Assembly: GCA_017544125.1 (NCBI GenBank)
Contig: JAFYET010000394.1
Coordinates: 1 to 6,832, forward strand
DNA length: 6,832 bases
Direction of reading: 5' to 3'
Origin: Ruminococcus sp.
Lineage (GTDB): Bacteria > Bacillota > Clostridia > Oscillospirales > Ruminococcaceae
Position numbers and translations under genes: made by a program. This document shows, in pieces, positions 1-4,650 of the stretch (the first letter of the stretch is position 1; every line of letters starts with the position of its first letter). The notes below the pieces were generated by a model. The model did not search any database, was not told where the DNA came from, and saw nothing but the letters and a program-made list of their open reading frames with translations.

Positions 1-1
1 A

Positions 2-22
2 AGCCTTGCGAAGATACGCTGA
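2..22 (+). CDS. possible C-terminal tail of an upstream gene (partial)
   Basis: Frame 2 reads SLAKIR followed by a TGA at 20-22, which would be the end of a gene entering from the left. In many Clostridia a cysteine desulfurase gene lies directly upstream of thiI and supplies the persulfide sulfur that ThiI uses. A short basic tail after an amphipathic helix would fit such an enzyme. Six residues cannot prove this. Frame 3 also stays open from the window edge to a stop at 87-89, but its translation looks like non-coding AT-rich sequence. This call rests mainly on known gene order and on the plausible ending. Confidence 0.25.
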   Translation, partial: SLAKIR

Positions 23-46
23 ACTATCGAAAATTTGTTTTATACT
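19..46 (+). promoter_or_regulatory. weak candidate promoter / AT-rich leader before thiI
   Basis: The stretch at 31-60 is almost pure A/T with several -10-like hexamers: TATACT at 41-46 and TATAAT at 50-55. The only -35 candidate at proper spacing is CTGAAC (19-24, 16-nt spacer to 41), which matches just three of six consensus bases. The TATAAT at 50-55 has no usable -35. The AT-rich block could drive thiI on its own, but readthrough from an upstream gene is equally possible. Confidence 0.2.
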
Positions 47-94
47 ATATATAATATATAAGGGTCGAAAAATGACGGAAAGGGAATAATTAAA

Positions 95-1270
95 ATGAAA
101 GAGATAATACTTTGCAAATACGGCGAGATCGCACTCAAGGGTCTTAACAGAAACACCTTTGAGGCGGTAATGCAGAAAAACATCAAGCACAGGCTCAAAG
201 AGCTTGGGGAGATAGAGTACAGCCGCTCGCAGTCAACGCTTTATGTCGAGCCTGATGAGAGCATCGACGTTGACGAGGTCATAGATAGACTCAGAAAGGT
301 CTACGGCATTGTCAAGCTCTGCCGTGCCAAGAAGGTGGAAAAGAATATGGAAGCTGTACTTTCTGAAGACACCACCGAGTATCTCAGAGAAGCGCTTGAA
401 AATGCAAAGACCTTCAAGGTCAACGCCAAGCGCTCTGATAAACACTTCCCCCTGAAATCCCCTGAGATATGCAGAGAGATGGGCCACGTTATCTGCGAAA
501 GGTTCCCTCACCTGACAGTTGATGTGCATGACCCCGATGTTACTATCATAGTCGAGATAAGAGAGACTAACGCCTTTGTTCACGCAGGCGCTATCGAGGG
601 CGCAGGCGGTATACCAATCGGCACCAGCGGCAGAGCGCTGCTGCTTCTCTCGGGCGGCATCGACTCGCCTGTTGCCGGCTGCATGATAGCTAAGAGGGGC
701 GCAACTATCCAGGCTGTGCATTTTGAAGCGCCGCCATATACCTCAGAGCGTGCAAGACAGAAGGTCGAGCGCCTTGCCGAGATAATGGCGGGCTACTGCG
801 GCGATATAAAATTCCACTGCGTGCCCTTCACAAAGATACAGGAAGCTATCAGAGATAACTGTAAAGAAGAATACTTTACAATCATCATGAGAAGGCTGAT
901 GATGGAAATTGCTGTAAAAATCGCAGAGAAGGAAGACTGCCAGTGCCTCGTCACCGGTGAGAGCCTCGGTCAAGTTGCAAGCCAGACAATGTATGCAATG
1001 GTCTGCACTGACGCTGTAAGCACACTTCCCGTCTTCCGCCCCTGCATCGGAATGGATAAAAGCGAGATAGTCGAGATATCAAGAAAGATAGATACCTTCG
1101 AGACATCTATCGAGCCTTATGAGGATTGCTGCACGGTGTTCACCCCCAAGCACCCCAAGACCCGCCCTACCCTTGCTGATGTGGAAAAGGAGCAGGCACG
1201 TTTTGACTTTGCCGAAATGGTGGAAACTGCCGTAAATGATACTAACACATATTACATAAAACAGAGCTGA
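95..1270 (+). CDS. thiI: ThiI, tRNA 4-uridine sulfurtransferase
   Basis: ThiI adenylates uridine 8 of tRNA and replaces its oxygen with sulfur delivered as persulfide by a cysteine desulfurase, giving 4-thiouridine. In some bacteria it also serves thiazole synthesis for thiamine. The 391-residue protein has an N-terminal ferredoxin-like part (about 1-60), a THUMP tRNA-binding domain (about 60-165) and a PP-loop ATPase domain with SGGIDSP at 186-192 (S186, D190). The family segment GESLGQVASQT lies at 288-298. An adjacent cysteine pair, C345-C346, sits at the position of the conserved sulfur-relay cysteine of ThiI. There is no C-terminal rhodanese domain, so this is the short form usual in Firmicutes. 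The ATG at 95 has a GGAAAGGGA ribosome binding site about 9 bases upstream. The next gene is over 330 bases away, so thiI is probably not cotranscribed with it. Confidence 0.97.
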   Translation: MKEIILCKYGEIALKGLNRNTFEAVMQKNIKHRLKELGEIEYSRSQSTLYVEPDESIDVDEVIDRLRKVYGIVKLCRAKKVEKNMEAVLSEDTTEYLREALENAKTFKVNAKRSDKHFPLKSPEICREMGHVICERFPHLTVDVHDPDVTIIVEIRETNAFVHAGAIEGAGGIPIGTSGRALLLLSGGIDSPVAGCMIAKRGATIQAVHFEAPPYTSERARQKVERLAEIMAGYCGDIKFHCVPFTKIQEAIRDNCKEEYFTIIMRRLMMEIAVKIAEKEDCQCLVTGESLGQVASQTMYAMVCTDAVSTLPVFRPCIGMDKSEIVEISRKIDTFETSIEPYEDCCTVFTPKHPKTRPTLADVEKEQARFDFAEMVETAVNDTNTYYIKQS

Positions 1271-1292
1271 GACGTTTTTTGTACAGTAAATA

Positions 1293-1324
1293 GGTTACAG
1301 AAAAATTACAATGTAACCGATTTT
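1293..1324 (+). terminator. possible weak terminator or operator dyad after thiI
   Basis: GGTTACA (1293-1299) is an exact inverted repeat of TGTAACC (1312-1318), with a 12-base spacer and TTTT at 1321-1324. It lies 23 bases after the thiI stop, where a terminator would be expected. The stem is short and not GC-rich, the loop is large and the T run is only four bases, so termination would be weak. A symmetrical 7-bp dyad could instead be a protein binding site. Confidence 0.35.
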
Positions 1325-1365
1325 AAACCTTTTGCGCCGCTTTCGGGAGAAAAAACGGACTTGTT

Positions 1366-1433
1366 TTTAGCACACCGATTTCACAAACTTCGCATAAATA
1401 CGCACTTTTGTGAAACTGATGTGATGTGCTAAA
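1366..1433. repeat. 68-nt two-stem inverted repeat (long hairpin)
   Basis: The outer arms TTTAGCACA (1366-1374) and TGTGCTAAA (1425-1433) are exact reverse complements of 9 bases. Nested inside them, TTTCACAAA (1379-1387) and TTTGTGAAA (1407-1415) are a second exact 9-base pair. The arms are separated by 4 bases on the left (1375-1378) and 9 on the right (1416-1424), giving an asymmetric internal loop. The terminal loop is 19 bases. No T run follows the outer arm on the + strand, so it is not a simple + strand intrinsic terminator. It could be an untranslated-leader structure, a small RNA or a remnant of a short repeat element. Confidence 0.6.
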
Positions 1434-1604
1434 GCGCTTGTGAACAGTTCCTTATCCGAATACAAACAGCTTACATTCGTAATATTTTTGTAACAAATGG
1501 TCTGCGAGACGAGCGGAAAATAAGTTTGAGAAAAGCGGCAAGTTAACATTTCGTACAAAATGGCTGCTGATTTTATGTGCAATATTGCTTGAAAGGTGCA
1601 TTTA

Positions 1605-2147
1605 ATGATGAATGATTTTGCTAAGCCTTACAAAGTGGTAACAGAAACCCTTGACATAGTAACACAACGTGTAGTAAAATATATGAAAGACAAGGGGCTC
1701 ACTCTATCCGCAGCTGAAAGCTGTACGGGCGGGCTGGTGTCTGAGAGCATAACCTCGGTGGCGGGTGCATCGGCTGTGTATAAAGGCGGCGTGTGCTCAT
1801 ACAGCGAGGAGGTAAAGCAAAAGACCCTCGGCGTGTCGCAGGATGCGCTTGAAAGGTTCACGGTCTATTCACCCCAGGTGGCATCGCAGATGAGCAGGGG
1901 AGTTATGAAGCTTATGGGAACTGATGCTGCAATAGGCATCACGGGCATCGCAGGCCCCGACGGCGGCAGCGATGAAAAGCCGGTAGGCACCGTGTACGTT
2001 TCGGTAAGGCTGCATGAGGCTGAGCTTGTGAGAGATCTGGCGCTTTACAGGGAATATGATGAATTAGACAGGAAAAAGGTCCGATATCTGGCAGCGATAA
2101 AGAGCTTGGAAATGCTGCTGGAACTGATTGATAGGAAAGAGGGCTGA
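1605..2147 (+). CDS. pncC: stand-alone CinA C-terminal domain protein, NMN deamidase (PncC type)
   Basis: This family hydrolyses the amide of nicotinamide mononucleotide to give nicotinate mononucleotide, recycling the NMN made by DNA ligase into NAD synthesis in the cytoplasm. The 180-residue protein shows the family landmarks: AESCTGG (about 37-43), the Y-K-G-G segment followed by a Y-S-E-E-V-K motif, GITGIAGPDGG at 111-121, and KPVG at 125-128. It lacks the N-terminal molybdopterin-binding-like domain of full-length CinA and begins with about 20 extra residues before the core. An in-frame GTG at 1596 lies inside the ribosome binding site GAAAGGTG (1591-1598), so translation most likely starts at ATG 1605 (6-base spacing) or ATG 1608. 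The sortase gene starts 4 bases after the stop, which suggests cotranscription. Function rests on family motifs; activity is inferred. Confidence 0.92.
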   Translation: MMNDFAKPYKVVTETLDIVTQRVVKYMKDKGLTLSAAESCTGGLVSESITSVAGASAVYKGGVCSYSEEVKQKTLGVSQDALERFTVYSPQVASQMSRGVMKLMGTDAAIGITGIAGPDGGSDEKPVGTVYVSVRLHEAELVRDLALYREYDELDRKKVRYLAAIKSLEMLLELIDRKEG

Positions 2148-2151
2148 TGAA

Positions 2152-3249
2152 ATGTCTATGGCAAATGAGATCAACACAACACACGTAAAAGAAAAAGAAA
2201 ACTTCTTTGTGCGTGCTGCAAAATACTTTATCCCGTGGAAAGGCGACGGTGTATCTGAGATATTCAGAAAGCTGATGTTCATAGCGTCTATCGCAATATT
2301 CGTGGTGTCGCTTGACTCGCTGGCTGATTATCTGAGGGCTGATGAGCAGGAGCTTTCGTATTTTGAAGAGGTGCGCTCTCTCGAGCCGGATTTCGGCGAG
2401 CCTTCCTCTAAGGGTAACGGCGATACGATAGACGTTACCGATAAAAAGGGCAAGATAACCAAGATAGAGAACCCCGTCATCACGGTCGAGCCGAGAGAGC
2501 TTCAGGAATGGGCAATGCCTCTGCTCGAGAGAAATGATGATGTTGTGGGCTGGCTCAAGATACCGGGTATAAAGGACAGCAGCGGTAATGCGATAATCAA
2601 CTACCCCGTTTTGCAGCATGAATCAAGCAACGATTATTATCTGCACCATAACATAGATAATGCACAGACAGAGTCGGGCAGTATATTTGCCGATTGTGTG
2701 GTGCCCATAACCCTTGAAGGGCAGGCAGACAACATAACGCTTTACGGTCATAATATGATGAACGGAACGCAGTTTGCAAACCTGCAGAAATTCAAGAAGG
2801 GCGCAGATTTTATAAAGAAAAACCCTCTTATCGAGTTTAACACGATATACGAAAAGAACCAGAAATACGTGGTGCTTGCCACCTTCATCGGTATAGATGG
2901 CGAGGATCAGGACGGCGAGGGCGCTTTCGATTACTGGAACTACCGTAACTTCACTGCAGACGGGCATTACAGCTTTGAGACCTGGAAGACCAATGTTCTG
3001 AAGTATTCGTGGATAAAGAATAATATCGACTTCAACGAGGGTGATGACTTCCTTACACTTTCCACCTGTACATATGAGCTCGGCTCGTACAGAACAGTAA
3101 GGTGGGTAGTGGTAGCAAAGAAGCTGACAGTTAAAGACAGCCTTGATGAGATAGTTGAATCCTATAAGGATAAGAAGGATAAGGATATCTACTTCTTCAG
3201 GGCGTGGAGAGATACCTACGGCAATAAAAAGGTCATCGTAGGTACATGA
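2152..3249 (+). CDS. srtB: class B sortase, membrane-anchored
   Basis: Sortases are extracellular transpeptidases that cut a sorting motif in a secreted protein and link it to peptidoglycan or a pilin. The 365-residue protein has a basic cytoplasmic N-terminus of about 40 residues, one membrane segment (about 41-57), a spacer, and a sortase core from about residue 125. The core contains a D-V-V-G-W-L-K-I-P-G segment, TLYGHNM with catalytic His200, LSTC with catalytic Cys306, and Arg317 in TVRWVVVAKK. Sequence style, length and the long N-terminal helix region point to class B. About 40 residues follow the last core strand, forming a charged K/D-rich tail. The start is ATG 2152, 8 bases after GGAAAGAGGG (2134-2143); an upstream in-frame TTG at 2128 overlaps pncC and has no good site. 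No sorting-signal protein lies in the window, so the substrate is unknown. The symbol indicates class, not orthology to the staphylococcal haem-uptake enzyme. Confidence 0.93.
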   Translation: MSMANEINTTHVKEKENFFVRAAKYFIPWKGDGVSEIFRKLMFIASIAIFVVSLDSLADYLRADEQELSYFEEVRSLEPDFGEPSSKGNGDTIDVTDKKGKITKIENPVITVEPRELQEWAMPLLERNDDVVGWLKIPGIKDSSGNAIINYPVLQHESSNDYYLHHNIDNAQTESGSIFADCVVPITLEGQADNITLYGHNMMNGTQFANLQKFKKGADFIKKNPLIEFNTIYEKNQKYVVLATFIGIDGEDQDGEGAFDYWNYRNFTADGHYSFETWKTNVLKYSWIKNNIDFNEGDDFLTLSTCTYELGSYRTVRWVVVAKKLTVKDSLDEIVESYKDKKDKDIYFFRAWRDTYGNKKVIVGT

Positions 3250-3253
3250 CAGT

Positions 3254-3283
3254 TCCCCGAATAAGCGTTCACTGCTTTGGGGA
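3254..3283 (+). repeat. imperfect hairpin between sortase and hydrolase genes
   Basis: TCCCC (3254-3258) pairs with GGGGA (3279-3283), and inside it AAGC (3263-3266) pairs with GCTT (3274-3277). The two stems are separated by four unpaired bases on one side and one on the other. No T run follows, so it is unlikely to terminate transcription. It sits just before the likely ribosome binding region of the hydrolase and could act in RNA stability or translation control. Its 3' arm overlaps an alternative ATG at 3283. Confidence 0.4.
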
Positions 3284-3306
3284 TGAAAGGTGAAAGTGAT
3301 CATAAA

Positions 3307-4434
3307 ATGAAGCAGAAGAAATCTTCTCAGAGTGTTCGTGCGCAGGTCAAGACCGTTTCTGTAAAGAAGGTCTCCGCCGCATTCGGGCTGGTGCTCACAT
3401 TGGCAGCAGTCGGGGCGGTCGGCTATTACGGCGCATCGGCAAATAAGGGCGGCATATCCACAGATGATAGCGACCCTGTTGTCACAACAGCCCCCACACA
3501 GACACAGGCACCGCTTGTGGAGGAATATGAGGCTGATGAGAACGGCGAATACTCCGAGACAGTAACATGGTGGAAGGCGGGCGTTGAGGATTATGACTTT
3601 GCCGAGGTAACAACTACCGAAGCAACAAAGGCGACAACCGCTAAGAAAAAGACAACAACAAAGGCTGAGACGACCACCACGGCAGCAGCTAAGAAGACTA
3701 CCAAATCCTCCGCTAAGAAAACAACGGTAGAGGAGGTAAACGGTCTTAAGGTCTATGCAACAGCAGCAGTAAATGTAAGAACAGGTGCTGATACTTCCTA
3801 CGATAAGCTGGGCACACTTTCTCCCGATACTGCGGTAAGCGTTACAGGCAAGACCTCTAACGGCTGGTATAGAATAAAGTACGGCGACAAGACAGGCTAT
3901 GTAAGTGCAGATTACTTTACAGATAAAAAGCCCGCAGCAGCTACCGAGGCGACCACAAAGGCTGCCAAGAAGGAAGCTGTCACCACAACTGCCGCAACAA
4001 AGGCTAAGAAGAAGACAACTACTACAACAGCAGCTGCGTCTACTTCAAACTCAGGCACTATAAGCTATACCGATGAGGAGTATGAAATGCTCTGCTATGT
4101 CCTCCAGGGCGAGGTGGGCAACTGCTCCGAGGCAAGCAAGATAGCTGTTGCAAACGTAGTTATAAACAGAGTAAAGAGCGGCCGCTTCGGCGCTAACATA
4201 AAGGCTGTGCTCACAGCACCCAACCAGTTCACCGCCATCTACGGCTACTATGACCGCTCAAAGACCCCCTCACAGAATACAAGAGACTGCGCTCTCAGAG
4301 CACTGGGCGGTGAGGATAATTCAAACGGCGCTACATATTACTATGCCCCCAAATACTGCGGCGGCGCTACAGCTGCATGGTTCGAGTCGCTCACATTCTG
4401 TATGGAGATTGACGGGCAGAGATATTTCAAGTAA
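3307..4434 (+). CDS. secreted SH3b-domain cell wall hydrolase (SleB/Hydrolase_2 type)
   Basis: This is probably a lytic transglycosylase-type enzyme acting on peptidoglycan outside the membrane. The 375-residue protein has a basic N-terminus and a hydrophobic segment at about 22-42 (anchor or signal peptide). An acidic stretch carries WWKAGVEDYDF at 88-98. It continues with a Thr/Lys/Ala linker (about 100-146), an SH3b wall-binding domain (147-206, with NVRTG and a GYVSADY end), a second Thr/Lys linker (207-255), and a SleB-like catalytic domain (about 256-375). Predicted catalytic Glu269 lies in QGEVG, followed by A-N-V-V-I-N-R-V and P-N-Q-F segments typical of the family. The catalytic domain has five cysteines, many for an exported protein. 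ATG 3307 was chosen because it follows AAAGGTGAAAGTGA and gives a clean signal segment; ATG 3283 is an alternative adding eight residues. The SH3b domain and linkers suggest general wall turnover rather than spore germination. A terminator follows. Confidence 0.9.
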   Translation: MKQKKSSQSVRAQVKTVSVKKVSAAFGLVLTLAAVGAVGYYGASANKGGISTDDSDPVVTTAPTQTQAPLVEEYEADENGEYSETVTWWKAGVEDYDFAEVTTTEATKATTAKKKTTTKAETTTTAAAKKTTKSSAKKTTVEEVNGLKVYATAAVNVRTGADTSYDKLGTLSPDTAVSVTGKTSNGWYRIKYGDKTGYVSADYFTDKKPAAATEATTKAAKKEAVTTTAATKAKKKTTTTTAAASTSNSGTISYTDEEYEMLCYVLQGEVGNCSEASKIAVANVVINRVKSGRFGANIKAVLTAPNQFTAIYGYYDRSKTPSQNTRDCALRALGGEDNSNGATYYYAPKYCGGATAAWFESLTFCMEIDGQRYFK

Positions 4435-4451
4435 TACCGCACAAAACGGTA
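4435..4451 (+). repeat. short hairpin directly after the hydrolase stop
   Basis: TACCG (4435-4439) and CGGTA (4447-4451) are exact inverted repeats around a 7-base loop, beginning at the base after the TAA. No T run follows. It may protect the 3' end of the message or be incidental; the true terminator lies 25 bases further on. Confidence 0.35.
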
Positions 4452-4475
4452 GGCTGAGATTTGTGTAAATTTACG

Positions 4476-4515
4476 AAAAGTCAGGACGTGCTAATTGTAT
4501 GTCTTGACTTTTTTT
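4476..4515 (+). terminator. intrinsic terminator of the pncC-sortase-hydrolase run
   Basis: AAAAGTCAGGAC (4476-4487) pairs with GTCTTGACTTTT (4501-4512) over 12 positions, with a single G-U wobble and a 13-base loop. A run of seven T (4509-4515) ends the structure. The A-rich left arm means it could also work on the minus strand, although no minus-strand gene ends here. It lies 42 bases after the hydrolase stop. Confidence 0.85.
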
Positions 4516-4531
4516 GTGTGTATGGTAAAAT
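4504..4531 (+). promoter_or_regulatory. sigma-A-type extended -10 promoter for the SpoIID-like gene
   Basis: The -35 box TTGACT (4504-4509) matches five of six consensus bases. A 16-base spacer leads to TAAAAT (4526-4531), also five of six, preceded by TGG, which gives an extended -10. Transcription should start near 4538, giving a leader of about 110 bases to ATG 4651. The -35 box lies inside the 3' arm of the terminator stem, so the two signals share DNA. Confidence 0.72.
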
Positions 4532-4630
4532 AAAAATGAGTTATTGTAATCTTTCAGAGGTTGGAGAGGCTTTTGGGGGATAAGAGTTTGTTTTTGGTAA
4601 GACGAAAAAAGAGAAAGATGAAAAATTATC

Positions 4631-4639
4631 AAAGGGTGG
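4631..4639 (+). promoter_or_regulatory. ribosome binding site deciding the SpoIID-like start
   Basis: AAAGGGTGG lies 11 bases upstream of ATG 4651. The other in-frame starts are less convincing. TTG 4561 has no suitably spaced site, and ATG 4618 has only GAGAAAG almost touching it. TTG 4588 has GGGGG at fair spacing but uses a rare start codon. The choice of 4651 also places the basic-hydrophobic signal segment right at the N-terminus. Confidence 0.55.
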
Positions 4640-4650
4640 TTTTGCTGAAA

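Larger units (their letters stand above)
1271..1604. other. long gene-free stretch between thiI and pncC
   Basis: About 330 bases separate the thiI stop from the pncC start. The stretch is AT-rich compared with the flanking genes and has no convincing coding frame. A 71-codon minus-strand frame (1367-1582) has no recognisable motif and no ribosome binding site that I could see. It holds a 7-bp dyad (1293-1318), a 68-nt double inverted repeat (1366-1433), the 8-bp palindrome AAGCGCTT (1432-1439) and a CGAAT/ATTCG pair (1457-1461 / 1475-1479). A weak promoter candidate, TTGTGA (1438-1443) with a 17-nt spacer to TACAAA (1461-1466), matches four of six bases in each box. This is the likely place for the promoter of the pncC-sortase-hydrolase run. 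Confidence 0.6.

Noticed and set aside
1429..1443. cre-like (CcpA) site around AAGCGCTT
   Set aside because: Only the AANCGNT core fits; the flanking TG on the left and CA on the right of the consensus are missing.
1367..1582. 71-codon minus-strand frame in the thiI-pncC gap
   Set aside because: No recognisable domain, no clear ribosome binding site, and part of it is the inverted repeat at 1366-1433. A small protein cannot be fully excluded.
1591..1604. GTG at 1596 as the pncC start
   Set aside because: This codon overlaps the AAGGTG ribosome binding site itself, which is well placed for the ATG at 1605 or 1608.
2623..3303. 226-codon minus-strand frame opposite the sortase gene
   Set aside because: It lies antisense to the conserved catalytic core of the sortase, whose codons are clearly under selection; the reverse translation has no family pattern.
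3631..4050. Thr/Lys-rich repeats in the hydrolase as a possible tandem-repeat array
   Set aside because: The units are irregular in length and sequence, and they fit ordinary low-complexity linkers either side of the SH3b domain.
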